Source of the DNA: Tunturibacter gelidoferens
Lineage (GTDB): Bacteria; Acidobacteriota; Terriglobia; Terriglobales; Acidobacteriaceae
Direction: 5' to 3'
Length of the DNA stretch: 64,000 nt
Assembly: GCF_040358255.1 (NCBI RefSeq)
Contig: NZ_CP132938.1
Location: 2,728,001-2,792,000 of the forward strand
Of the stretch, positions 53,277 through 63,043 are shown in pieces. The notes below the pieces were generated by a model. The model did not search any database. It was not told the origin of the DNA and saw only the letters and a program-made list of their open reading frames with translations. How positions within the stretch are numbered: the stretch's first letter is position 1; each line of letters opens with the position of its first letter. Both the position numbers and the translations under genes were made by a program.

Positions 53277-56108
53277 CTAATCGTCATCGTTCTTCAGCTT
53301 CTTGGGGCGAGCATTCAGCAGAGCGGGTACTGGGCTATCGCCCATGGCATCCTTCCACAAGATCACATTCAGCTTTTGAGTATCCGCATGATCTGCATGC
53401 CGAAAGTCCATCTTCTGAGACGCTTTAGCCCCGGGTGCAGTCTTTGTATTTGCCGTGTAGATCAGCCCACTATCGCGATTTCTGTAATCAGACGAAAATG
53501 CCGCCTGTCCCCCATCTCCGGTAAACAACGACCCGATCATTGAGCTGAAGGCATCATTGTTATTCATCGGCGGCAGACCAAGGAGCGTCTCCATCGTCCG
53601 CAGGACACTGACAGTCGAGTAAAACCGACTATCAACGAACGCCCCTCCACCCGCAGCCCTGGGCGAGTACTTGCTGACCACCAACGCAAGGCTGCGATGC
53701 GCATCCACATGATCCGCACCCGCCTGCGCATCGTCTTCCAGAATGAAAAATGCCGTGTCGTCCCAAAATGCTGAATGGGACACCGCATCGACTGCGCGGC
53801 CGACGGCCAGATCGTTGTCGGCGATGGAAGACTTAGGAGTGGGTCCACCGGGAGTTGTTCCTGCTGTATGGTCATTTGGAAGCCGCAGCAGAATGAAGTT
53901 CGGCATGTCATCTTTGCCTGATTCGCGGTCCGCAACCCATCTCTCAAAGTGTTTCAGGAAGACATCAACTCGAATCTGATCGGGAATTCTAAGGTTGAAG
54001 TCTGGCTGCTCCACCGCAAAGTGCCCGACTAACTCCGGCTTGGTTGCAATGTTGGTCGCCAGAAGCGGGATTGGCCACGGCCACTGATTCACCCCGCCGC
54101 CCCACTCCACCGGCAGGGTCTCCCCCGGCAGGATCGAAGGCTTTTGGCACTTTGCTCCCTCCAGCAGCGGGCCTTCCTGAGGACTTGCAGTCTTTTTGAC
54201 ATCGCAGAATGTGGACGAGATGTACTCTCCGAAGTGGTAGTAACTTTTGCCTTGTCGTGCGAGGTTTCCCCACAGGTATCCACTGTTGGGTTCATTGACA
54301 TCAGGAATTTTTTGCAGAAGAGGATAACCCTCAGCGACCACGCCTTCGAAGTCGTAGGTTCGCTCATCTCCCCGGTAACTCTGCTGCCAGGTCTTCTCCA
54401 GATAGTCTGTGCCGATGCCGGCGGTAGACCACACATGCCCGTCGCCCGACACCTCACCGGAATCGTAGAAGTTATCCAGCACTCCGAACTGGAGAGCTAG
54501 TTTGTGCTGATTCGGTGTGATCTCCGCACCATACATCGTCAGGCTTGAGTCACCGTTGCCGACGGCCTTCCCATCTTGTTTAAGATCTCCCAAGATCTGG
54601 TCGTAGGTGCGGTTCTCCTTGATGATGTAAATCACATGTTTGATACGATCCTGCTGATTACCTGCAAACCGAATTTTCTCTTCGGCCGCCTTCATCCGAT
54701 TCGACTCGACCACCTCGGCTGTCCACTTAGGAAGGTCTCGCTCGATGGCCTTCGTGTCCAACACGGCGAGAGAACCATAGAGAAGCGTTGCGATGTAGCT
54801 TGAAGGGCCCGGCCTCGTGGCACTCGCACCCTCGGACTGACGCTGCGGGAAATTGTTTGGTCCCGTCCCCTTTCCTTTGGCGGTCGCGACATAAAGCTTT
54901 CCGCCCGCGAGTCCAATGGACATCGGCATCCACTCCGTAGGCACAAAGCCTGAGGGTTCGACCATCCCCTCCTTCGCCACCTTCGCCGACAGCTTTCTCG
55001 TGTCAAGCACTGCGATTGCGTCGGTGATTGCGTTCGCTACATAGAGCCTTGAACCATCAGGAGACAAAGCCAGTGCCTCAGGCTCTGCTCCGAAGTAGGT
55101 CTGGTGCGGCAGTCGAGTGTCGAAGTAACCTTTTACCGCGAAATGGCCGTGATCCACGTCAACAGCCGCAACCGCATCGCGGTTCGCTAGCGCAACGTAC
55201 ATCGTCCGCCCGTCGCCCGACAACTCGAGCGCACAGGGATGAGTTCCGGCTGCCGTCTTACTGTCTGGTTTTAGCAGAGCAAGCTTACGGCCCACCACAC
55301 CGTTCTTCAGATCCAGTTCGACGACCTCGCTCGCATTCCACAGCGCAATAAACGCGCGGCTTTCATCTTTTGAGACGCTCAGCGCGACAGGATACGTCGA
55401 AGGCACCGCATCGTTTTCCGCCAGATCGAACCGTATAAGAATCGCACCCGACGCCGGATCTATCAGCAGTACGTCGTCTGATAGATTGTCTGCCACCAGC
55501 AGTTTTTCTGAGCCTGACGAACCTATCACGGCGATCGCAGCCGGAAACGGAACGCCTTTATCCCCGGCCGTGCCGCCAATCAGCATCGTCCTCCGGCCCG
55601 CAGCCAACTGCTGCAGCGGGATCTTTATCATCCGTTCCTGTGAAATCTTGCCTGCGTTGAAGCCATAGACCACGACGCCGCTACCGGTATCGCCTTTCTC
55701 CGTGCCCAAAGGATCAGTCTCCGATCCCATGCTTGCGTAGATATGCCTGCCATCTCGGCTGAAGGCCAGCCCCAAATAGAGCGTCTGTCTGGCTTTGACC
55801 GAAGTCCTGTCGTCAGGAAAGTCTTCCACCACGCCGGTCTGAGTATCCAGCACCGCGAGCGACTGTTTGTATCCAGACTCGAAGGTTCCGTATCCTGCAT
55901 TGACCGTGACGACAAAGCGCTGATCCGGCGATATGGCCATCGACATTGGCAGTCCATTGAGCCTTTGCGGGCTGCCAGGGACCGGCTGCAGAATCCTTTT
56001 GCTCGTGGGGAGATCGATAGCGGGCAAGCCAGATTGTGCTGACATTGAACCGGTCTTCAAGATGAGTGCCATCGTCAATAGGAACGCAGCATACTGTCGA
56101 ACTGTCAT
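53277..56108 (-). CDS. Bifunctional YncE-type propeller / phosphoesterase family protein
   Basis: A 943-residue exported protein. A hydrophobic signal (residues 5-25) leads into a YncE-type seven-bladed propeller (about 50-440, with repeats such as MSISPDQRFVVTVNAGYG-like and LSPDGSRLYVANAITDAIAV), then an alkaline-phosphatase-superfamily phosphoesterase domain from about 480 (HVIYIIKENRTYDQILGD, GDGHVWSTAGIGTDYLE, FFILEDDAQAGADHVDAHRS). The fusion is recurrent in Acidobacteriota. It may be a secreted phosphodiesterase; the substrate is unknown. An internal ATG at residue 13 is an alternative start. Confidence 0.88.
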   Translation of the reverse strand: MTVRQYAAFLLTMALILKTGSMSAQSGLPAIDLPTSKRILQPVPGSPQRLNGLPMSMAISPDQRFVVTVNAGYGTFESGYKQSLAVLDTQTGVVEDFPDDRTSVKARQTLYLGLAFSRDGRHIYASMGSETDPLGTEKGDTGSGVVVYGFNAGKISQERMIKIPLQQLAAGRRTMLIGGTAGDKGVPFPAAIAVIGSSGSEKLLVADNLSDDVLLIDPASGAILIRFDLAENDAVPSTYPVALSVSKDESRAFIALWNASEVVELDLKNGVVGRKLALLKPDSKTAAGTHPCALELSGDGRTMYVALANRDAVAAVDVDHGHFAVKGYFDTRLPHQTYFGAEPEALALSPDGSRLYVANAITDAIAVLDTRKLSAKVAKEGMVEPSGFVPTEWMPMSIGLAGGKLYVATAKGKGTGPNNFPQRQSEGASATRPGPSSYIATLLYGSLAVLDTKAIERDLPKWTAEVVESNRMKAAEEKIRFAGNQQDRIKHVIYIIKENRTYDQILGDLKQDGKAVGNGDSSLTMYGAEITPNQHKLALQFGVLDNFYDSGEVSGDGHVWSTAGIGTDYLEKTWQQSYRGDERTYDFEGVVAEGYPLLQKIPDVNEPNSGYLWGNLARQGKSYYHFGEYISSTFCDVKKTASPQEGPLLEGAKCQKPSILPGETLPVEWGGGVNQWPWPIPLLATNIATKPELVGHFAVEQPDFNLRIPDQIRVDVFLKHFERWVADRESGKDDMPNFILLRLPNDHTAGTTPGGPTPKSSIADNDLAVGRAVDAVSHSAFWDDTAFFILEDDAQAGADHVDAHRSLALVVSKYSPRAAGGGAFVDSRFYSTVSVLRTMETLLGLPPMNNNDAFSSMIGSLFTGDGGQAAFSSDYRNRDSGLIYTANTKTAPGAKASQKMDFRHADHADTQKLNVILWKDAMGDSPVPALLNARPKKLKNDDD

Positions 56109-56440
56109 TCTCCCAGCCTAGCAAACTCTTCGTTGATCGAGTGTTACAGCCAATCTCCCGTGTGTAAGAGAATCGGTCGGCGTGAACCCGTTGCACCCTT
56201 GGCGAAGATCGCGACCAGCGCATCGAAATCAATTCGACCATCTTCCCTTTGCGTCCACCGGATGCTCCGCCAAATAAAAAAATAACGATCTATTGTTCAT
56301 GGCCCGACACGACCGAGACAGTTGTCAACGTTATTTAACATATGACCGCTAGCTTGATTGAGATAATGGTGCAACCAGAAAAAATACCAACCGTTGCTTC
56401 TCGATCATAGATCTGTACCGCTTCCTGAAAGGCAGAGCCA
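56109..56440. other. Divergent promoter region, no gene seen
   Basis: These 332 bases separate the divergent phosphoesterase and TonB-receptor-like genes. The right half is AT-rich (CCAAATAAAAAAATAACG) and likely holds the receptor promoter; I could not place -35/-10 boxes with confidence. No open frame is supported. Confidence 0.4.
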
Positions 56441-59400
56441 ATGATGCTGCGTAGAGCGATGCTTATCGCCCTGTTCCTCCTGGGTGCCCTTGTTCTTCCA
56501 TGCGCCGACGCGCAACAAACCCTGGGATCCGTATCAGGCGTAATCAGCGACGCGACTGGAGCAGCGATCTCCGGAGCATCTATCGTTCTCGTCAACGATC
56601 AAACCGCAGCGAGCCGCACTACTGACACCAACGCACATGGCTCCTACCTGGTGCAAGGTCTGCCAATCGGCATCTACACGGTGACCGTTACAGCGAACGG
56701 CTTCGATACGGAAAAACTCACCGGCTTCCTGATCCAGGCAGACCGCACCGCCTCACTTGTCATCCGTCTCAAGCCCGGCCAGGTCTCCTCCACAATTGAC
56801 GTAGCGGCGACGCCACAACTCGACGCGACGGACACCACCAATGGCTATGTTCTAGACGCCGCATCGATCGAGAAGGTCCCTCTCGGCACCGGTAGCTTCA
56901 CGCAACTCGCCACGCTCAGCCCGGGCGTTCACGCGGATTTGCTCGCCGATACCGGCACGAACACGGGACTTGGCAACCAGAACATCTACGCCAACGGCCA
57001 GCGCCTCTCCAGCAACACCTTCACCTTCAACGGCGTCGTCACCAACAACCTCTTCAACGGAGCCTCCTCCAGCCAGGTCACCGAGAGCCGCGCCGTTCTC
57101 AATACGGGAGAGTCCTTTCAATCCAATGGCGCCATCCGTACCAACACTTCCATCTACGACGCCATCGGCGAAGCCCTTCCCTCGCCGCCACAACAGACCA
57201 TCGCAGAGGAGCGCGTCAACACCTCCATGTTCGATGCCGCTCAAGGAGCGACCGCCGGAGCACACATCGACGTCACTACTAAGTCCGGTGCCAATGCATT
57301 TCATGGCTCTGTCTACGGCAACTGGGAGACGTCTAAGCTGAACGCAAACCCTTTCTTCAACAAACAGGCCGGCCTTCCAACACCCGATCTTCATCGCTAC
57401 ATCGCGGGTGCTGAATTAGGCGGCCCCATCCGCAAAGATAAACTCTTCTTCTACGGCAGCTATCAGTACACACGCGCCCGCGATCAGCTGAACTCGCTCA
57501 CCTCCTACTTCACACCGCTCGGCCTCACCGACGATCGCAGCGCCGCCGGACTGCAGGCCGTCGTCATCGCAGCCGGCCTCCCCGCCGGTACCCCCATCGA
57601 TCCCGTTGCACTCACCTTTCTTCAAGCCAAGCTCCCCGGTGGCCAGTACCTCATCGAATCCCCCGCAACGCCCGGAGCCCAGGTTCAATTCATCGGGCCC
57701 GCCTCAAAGTTCCTCGCCGATCAAGCTAACGGCAATGTCGACTACATCGTCTCGAAGAAGGACACCCTCGCCGCCAAATACTACTATCAGCACGATCCAA
57801 CCGAAAGCCCGTTCTCGAGCGGCCCGCTGCTTGGATTTCCTCAAAAATACAACGCCGGAAGCCAGGTCTTCTCCTTGGAAAACACCGCGGTACTTTCCCC
57901 GCGCCTCACCTGGGAGCAGAAGGCGGGCATCGTTCGCATGACCGTAGGAAGCTTCACCGGACAACCCTTCGGTCCCTCCACCCCCGGAATCAATCTCTTC
58001 GGTAGCACCCTCTTGCCGGGCATCGCAGTTCGCAACGTAAACGGCTCCCCCGATAACGGTGGCGGAAGAACACTGAACATCGGTCCCACCTCCAACTTCT
58101 CCAACACCGGCTTCACACAAAACACCCTCGAATTCACATCAACACTCAACTACGTCGCAGGCAATCACTCATTCTCTTTTGGCGGCAACTACGACTTCAC
58201 TCAACTCAATATCCTCAATCGCGCCAATCAGGTCGCCACCCTCACCTACGACAACATCGCGAACTTCCTCACCGGCGGACCGCTCAACAACTTCGCCGGT
58301 AACTCGGTCTACTTTCAGGGCGCCAGCAATCGCTACTATCGGTCTCCTCAGGTCGGAGCCTACGCGCAGGACCAATGGCGCGCTACACCTCAACTGACAA
58401 TCACCGTTGGCGTTCGTTACGACTACGATGGCGGCCTCTACGAGAAGTACGGAAACCTCGTCAACTTCAGCCCCAGCCAGTACTCTTATGCCGCTGCCAG
58501 CGACACCATCCTCAACAGCGGTCTCATCGTTGCAGGCAACAACAAACAGTTCGCCAGCCCCGGCGCTTCGAAGTCGACGCTCACCAATCGTCAATGGGGA
58601 ATCGGCCCGCGAATCGGACTCGCTTACAGCGTCAATCCCAGGCTTGTCGTTCGTTCCGGCTTCGGTCTTTACTACGACCGCGGCGAGTTCTTTACCGAGT
58701 TCTCTCCCTCTGCCGGCAACGGCTTCAACGGACCCTTCGGCGTTACCCTACAACCGCCTTTTGTGCAGCCCGTCAACTCGCCTGACGGTGCCACCTCGGA
58801 AAATCCCTTCGGCACCGTGCGTCCTCCCGTCGACACCAATCCCGCCGACTTCATCAACAATCTGCCCAACCAGAACGCACTTATCAACGGAGCCTCGCCC
58901 TACCTGTTCGGCGCGTACGCCGCTAACAATAGCTTGCCTTACACCGAAAACTGGAGCTTGGATATCCAATACCAGATCTCCAGGAACATCGTCGGAACGG
59001 TGGGATACACAGGAAACCACGGCGTGCATCAAACCGTCCCTCTACCTTTCAATCAACCGGGAGTCGCCACCCCTCAGTCGCCGGTCAACGGCCAGACCTA
59101 CAGCTACGGCTTCAATGCAACAGACGCAAATGGCAATACGCTTTTGTCGGAACCCTACAGCACCTCCACCGGCGGCAACACAGACCTACGCGTTCCCTAC
59201 ATCGGATACAGCCCCAACTCGGTCGCTTGGACCACGGTAGGTTGGTCGCACTACGACGCTCTGCTGGCCTCCGTCCGCCAAACTCCATTTCACGGCTTCG
59301 AGTACCTTCTCTCTTACACCTGGTCTCACTCCCTCGATGCCTCCAGCGGCTTCGGCCTCTTCTACAACGGCAACGATCCGCGCAACCTGGCCTCGGGCTA

Positions 59401-60157
59401 CGCCTCTTCCGACTACGACCGGACCCACGTCACCAGCTTCAGCTTCAACTATCAAATCCCGGACCTCAAATCTGGCAATCGCTTCTTCGATAAAGCTGGC
59501 AGCGGCTGGGGTATCAGCGGCGTCACCACTCTACAGAGCGGCCAACCCTACAACGTCTACGACTTCTCCGGAACCGTCGGAAGCATCTTCTTTTCATCAA
59601 ATGACTTCCTCACCAACCCCGTTCTTCCATTGGCCCCGGGAGTCAGTCCGAAGCAGGCCCTCACCGGACACAGCGGTGCCTTCGTCAACCCGAACACCCC
59701 CAACGGAACCTCTTCCAACCTGAACGATGTTGCCTTCAAACCCTCAGCCTTTGCCTATCCCTCGCTGGCCCCAGGCCAATCCGGAGTTCCACCGTGCGGA
59801 CCCACCTCCGCTGGCACCACAGCTTGCGATACCTTCGAGTCCAACTTCGGCACCGGAGGCCGCAACATCTTCCGCGGTGCCTTCCAGAAACGCGCCGATA
59901 TGTCCTTCTTCAAGGAAACAAGAATCCATGAGCAGTACCGCCTTCGCCTCGCGATGGAAGTATTCAACATCACCAACACGCCCAGCTTCGATACCCCAGG
60001 CAACAACTTCAGCGGCGCGACCTTCTCCAACCCGCCTTCGATCACGCCGCTTCCAAACACGGACCCAACCATCTTCTCCAGTCAGGGAGTAGGAGCCATT
60101 ACCAACCCGATCGGAAGCCCACGGCAGATTCAGTTCTATGGAATCTTCAGCTTCTGA
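56441..60157 (+). CDS. Cna-B plus TonB-dependent receptor-like outer membrane protein
   Basis: A 1238-residue outer membrane protein. Signal peptide 1-25 (ALVLPCADA); a Cna-B/carboxypeptidase-regulatory domain at about 28-110 (GSVSGVISDATGAAISGASI, SYLVQGLPIGIYTVTV); a plug-like region (STIDVAATPQLDATDTTNG, HIDVTTKSGANAFHGSVYG); and a long beta-barrel ending RQIQFYGIFSF with a terminal Phe. This family is greatly expanded in Acidobacteriota and is thought to import polysaccharide fragments or other large ligands; the ligand is unknown. No sugar-hydrolase gene is adjacent. Confidence 0.92.
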   Translation: MMLRRAMLIALFLLGALVLPCADAQQTLGSVSGVISDATGAAISGASIVLVNDQTAASRTTDTNAHGSYLVQGLPIGIYTVTVTANGFDTEKLTGFLIQADRTASLVIRLKPGQVSSTIDVAATPQLDATDTTNGYVLDAASIEKVPLGTGSFTQLATLSPGVHADLLADTGTNTGLGNQNIYANGQRLSSNTFTFNGVVTNNLFNGASSSQVTESRAVLNTGESFQSNGAIRTNTSIYDAIGEALPSPPQQTIAEERVNTSMFDAAQGATAGAHIDVTTKSGANAFHGSVYGNWETSKLNANPFFNKQAGLPTPDLHRYIAGAELGGPIRKDKLFFYGSYQYTRARDQLNSLTSYFTPLGLTDDRSAAGLQAVVIAAGLPAGTPIDPVALTFLQAKLPGGQYLIESPATPGAQVQFIGPASKFLADQANGNVDYIVSKKDTLAAKYYYQHDPTESPFSSGPLLGFPQKYNAGSQVFSLENTAVLSPRLTWEQKAGIVRMTVGSFTGQPFGPSTPGINLFGSTLLPGIAVRNVNGSPDNGGGRTLNIGPTSNFSNTGFTQNTLEFTSTLNYVAGNHSFSFGGNYDFTQLNILNRANQVATLTYDNIANFLTGGPLNNFAGNSVYFQGASNRYYRSPQVGAYAQDQWRATPQLTITVGVRYDYDGGLYEKYGNLVNFSPSQYSYAAASDTILNSGLIVAGNNKQFASPGASKSTLTNRQWGIGPRIGLAYSVNPRLVVRSGFGLYYDRGEFFTEFSPSAGNGFNGPFGVTLQPPFVQPVNSPDGATSENPFGTVRPPVDTNPADFINNLPNQNALINGASPYLFGAYAANNSLPYTENWSLDIQYQISRNIVGTVGYTGNHGVHQTVPLPFNQPGVATPQSPVNGQTYSYGFNATDANGNTLLSEPYSTSTGGNTDLRVPYIGYSPNSVAWTTVGWSHYDALLASVRQTPFHGFEYLLSYTWSHSLDASSGFGLFYNGNDPRNLASGYASSDYDRTHVTSFSFNYQIPDLKSGNRFFDKAGSGWGISGVTTLQSGQPYNVYDFSGTVGSIFFSSNDFLTNPVLPLAPGVSPKQALTGHSGAFVNPNTPNGTSSNLNDVAFKPSAFAYPSLAPGQSGVPPCGPTSAGTTACDTFESNFGTGGRNIFRGAFQKRADMSFFKETRIHEQYRLRLAMEVFNITNTPSFDTPGNNFSGATFSNPPSITPLPNTDPTIFSSQGVGAITNPIGSPRQIQFYGIFSF

Positions 60158-60693
60158 CGGCCTCAACCGCAACCGCCAACTTCGACCTCTTCAAGCGCGA
60201 CTTCACTCCTCTTTGACGATCGCCGGATCAACACTCATCGCACGGCACATCGGCTACCAGGCTGTGTTGATGCCTATGGTCCACGGCCATTCGCGAAGCA
60301 CCTGCGCTCTAACTCACCTGCTAAGAAGGATCAGCAGACATCAGAGCGTCATTCTTGGCGTGCGAATTTGCTTCGCGCCTTATCATCCGGCTCAGCTACG
60401 GTCCCGGCTGCCGAGTTGTGATTCGCGGCTGGCCCGTTCACGGCTCTCAAGGTGCTCGATTCTTTTAATGCAACTTCCACTGAATCGATCAGAGGAAATG
60501 CTCAGAAGAGCCAAGCCAATCATTACAGCACCGTAACTCTCCGCATAATCTCTGCGCTTACCAAATTTTTACTCGAGCCGACACTCTTTTGACTTTGCAC
60601 TGACAACAGGGACGAGTAGAACGCCTACTGTCTCGTCACCGGGGTCAGCAGTATTTTGCGGGCTCAATAAAGTTCGACCAAAGGAGAAGTGAA
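60158..60693. other. 536-bp intergenic region, no supported gene
   Basis: Open frames here are short and show no recognisable domain on either strand. An A/T-rich stretch at 60540-60600 (CCAAATTTTTACTC) and a purine-rich AAAGGAGAAG just before 60694 are the likely promoter and ribosome site of the ferritin-like gene. A decayed gene fragment cannot be excluded. Confidence 0.4.
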
Positions 60694-61896
60694 ATGTCAC
60701 AATCTGAAACTCTACTCAAGAAATCCGCCAATCGGCGCGAGTTCTTGAGAACGGGAATTACTGCGGCAGGCGTAGCGACCATAGGCACAGGCTTGTTGGG
60801 CGGTGGAGCATCCGCCTTTGGCCAGGAACATGACGGAGATGGCGATCTCACACAAGGCGACATCGCGATTCTCAGGTTCCTGAACGCTCTTGAGCAGATC
60901 GAGGCCGATCTGTGGATTCAATACTCCGAACTCGGAGGCGTTCAGGACAAGGAAGTCTCGGGAGTCAAGGGAGGGAACCCACTCTACACGGCTGCCCTCT
61001 CTATTCTCGACGGCGATATGGCCCAGTACATCCACGACAATACCGACGATGAGATCAGCCACGCCGCCTTCCTGAAAGCATACCTCGAATCGAAGGGCGC
61101 CGAGGCGGTCGACCTCAGCCCCTTTGCCACCATCCCAGGCAGCACTGCGACCGGTTCCACCGGCAAGACACGGCTCACCAATCTGACGCAGCTAACCGTG
61201 GACACCAGCTTCTGGTCCAAGTACCGCAGCGTCACCAATCCTGACTTCGATCCCGGCGCACCGTTCGTTCAGGCAGTCCCCAGCCTCAACGTAGGAAAAC
61301 ACACAGCGATTCCAAGAACCGACGCTGACACCGCCGGCAGCTTCATCAGCAGTGACAACACCAAAAGCATCACACCGCACCTCCAGGCAATCGCGTTTAC
61401 AGCAGGATTCCACTTTGCGTTTATAGAAGCTGGGGGAACCAGCCTCTATCCAACACTGGCCCAGAAGGTCAGCAATCTGGAAGTCCTACGGGTCTTGCTT
61501 AGCATCGGCCCCAGCGAGACCATGCACTTCCAAACCTGGCAGGATAAGGCAGGCAATGCGCTCCCATTGACCGACGTCGACAATGGACCAGGTGGAACCG
61601 GTGCATCCGTTACCTTTACAACACTCGCTAACGCCCAGGGAGAGACCAATCCCGAGTCCCTCAAAGGCGACACCTTGCAGGCCAACCTCATCATGCCCGA
61701 ACCAACCCACTTTCTCAGCAAGAAGTTCCCACCCGTTGCAATCGTTCGCCCGACCTCTACAAAAAATAGTGGAGCGGTGGCCTCTCTCCAGGGCTTTGTG
61801 GATGACGGGCTCTTCATAGGCCAGAAAAATCCAGAGTTCCTGCGACTGATGTTCCGTCTGGCGGAGGAGGCGGACGAAGCTCGGCGCAGATCTTAA
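60694..61896 (+). CDS. Tat-exported ferritin-like domain protein
   Basis: A 400-residue protein with a Tat signal (NRREFLRTGITAAGVATIG) followed by a ferritin-like four-helix domain: DIAILRFLNALEQIEADLWIQY in the first helix, DNTDDEISHAAFLKAYLESKG in the second, and FTAGFHFAFIEAGG and RVLLSIGPSETMHFQTWQDK later. The Glu and His residues in these helices are candidate di-metal ligands. Such exported proteins are desiccation- or stress-related in some bacteria; the function here is not known. AAAGGAGAAG precedes the ATG. Confidence 0.88.
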   Translation: MSQSETLLKKSANRREFLRTGITAAGVATIGTGLLGGGASAFGQEHDGDGDLTQGDIAILRFLNALEQIEADLWIQYSELGGVQDKEVSGVKGGNPLYTAALSILDGDMAQYIHDNTDDEISHAAFLKAYLESKGAEAVDLSPFATIPGSTATGSTGKTRLTNLTQLTVDTSFWSKYRSVTNPDFDPGAPFVQAVPSLNVGKHTAIPRTDADTAGSFISSDNTKSITPHLQAIAFTAGFHFAFIEAGGTSLYPTLAQKVSNLEVLRVLLSIGPSETMHFQTWQDKAGNALPLTDVDNGPGGTGASVTFTTLANAQGETNPESLKGDTLQANLIMPEPTHFLSKKFPPVAIVRPTSTKNSGAVASLQGFVDDGLFIGQKNPEFLRLMFRLAEEADEARRRS

Positions 61897-61904
61897 GCGG
61901 ATAA

Positions 61905-61945
61905 CCTTCTCTCACCCCGGATAGTTGTCCGGGGGCGAGAGAGGG
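61905..61945 (+). terminator. Hairpin after ferritin-like gene, possible terminator
   Basis: CCCCGGA pairs with TCCGGGG, and an outer TCTCTC arm pairs with GAGAGA across a small internal loop, with a 6-base loop (TAGTTG). It begins 9 bases after the stop. There is no strong T-tract, so it may be a weak terminator or mRNA-end stabiliser. Confidence 0.6.
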
Positions 61946-62147
61946 AGCTCATCTCGAAAGCTCTTACACATCTTGCGTCGCTGGACAGAGGTCAAACAGA
62001 TGTCGCCGCATCGCTTCTTCAGGCCGACTACTCAACCTCTCGAATATTTGTTCCACAAAATGTATCTTTATGCGTCATTGATGCATAATCATTAGTGTTG
62101 ACGCGGCTTTTGTCATCCTCCATGCTCATCATGGAGAAACATTCAGT

Positions 62148-63023
62148 ATGAGCACGCAGCCAATCGAGATCACCACCCCAGCGATCCTCACCACAATCCG
62201 TTCCACCCCGGCAACTTTTTTGATGTGTCCGCCCAGGCTCTACGACGTCAACTACGTCATCAACCCCTGGATGGCGGGCAACGTCCACGCCTCCTCCCGC
62301 ACTCGCGCAGCCGAGCAGTGGCAGCGCCTCTACGAAGCCGTGAGCACCATCGCGGATGTCCAACTCGTCGAACCCGAACCCGGCTCTCCCGACATGGTCT
62401 TCACCGCCAACGCAGGCCTCGAGCGCAACGGCACCGTCGCCATCAGCAGCTTCTTCCACCCTGAGCGCCAGGGTGAAGAGCCACACTTCCGCCGTTGGTT
62501 CGAGCTCGCCGGCTACACGGTCATCGACACTCCGCGCGCCACGCCCTTCGAAGGCGAGGGCGACGCTCTCTTCTCCACCGACGGCACCCGTCTCTGGGTT
62601 GGCTACGGCCCCCGCACCGTCGCCTCCAGCCATCACACTCTACGCAGGATCTGGGGCATCGAGGTCACCTCACTCCACCTCATCGACCCGCGCTTCTACC
62701 ACCTCGACACCTGCTTTGCTCCCCTCGAAGGCGGCTACGTCATGTACTTTCCCGAAGCCTTCGACCAAGCCTCTCTCGCCAGGATCGAAGCCTACTACTC
62801 ACTCGAAAAACGGATCATCGTCACCGAGTCAGATGCCGTGTGCTTTGCCTGTAACGCCATCAACGTCGACCGCACCATCATCCTGAACAACATCAGCACC
62901 GACCTCCGCCACCAACTCGAATCACGCGGCTTCGACATCATCGAGGTCACTCTCACCGAGTTCCTCAAGGCCGGCGGCGCCGCCAAATGCCTCGTCATGA
63001 AACTAAGCCGGTCCGTACTCTAA
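62148..63023 (+). CDS. ArgZ-like arginine dihydrolase / amidinotransferase-family protein
   Basis: A 291-residue enzyme of the guanidine-modifying fold. The pattern closely matches the N-terminal hydrolase domain of cyanobacterial ArgZ/AgrE: VNYVINPWMAGN, PDMVFTANAG (Asn88), FFHPERQGEEPHF, EGEGDALF (Asp139), RFYHLDTCF (His185) and GGAAKCLVM (Cys281). ArgZ turns arginine into ornithine, CO2 and two ammonia. It is a stand-alone hydrolase: the ornithine-cyclodeaminase-like second domain of AgrE is absent. A dimethylargininase or arginine-deiminase-type activity is the alternative. Confidence 0.88.
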   Translation: MSTQPIEITTPAILTTIRSTPATFLMCPPRLYDVNYVINPWMAGNVHASSRTRAAEQWQRLYEAVSTIADVQLVEPEPGSPDMVFTANAGLERNGTVAISSFFHPERQGEEPHFRRWFELAGYTVIDTPRATPFEGEGDALFSTDGTRLWVGYGPRTVASSHHTLRRIWGIEVTSLHLIDPRFYHLDTCFAPLEGGYVMYFPEAFDQASLARIEAYYSLEKRIIVTESDAVCFACNAINVDRTIILNNISTDLRHQLESRGFDIIEVTLTEFLKAGGAAKCLVMKLSRSVL

Positions 63024-63043
63024 AGGCATTCGTGCCCGAGCAG

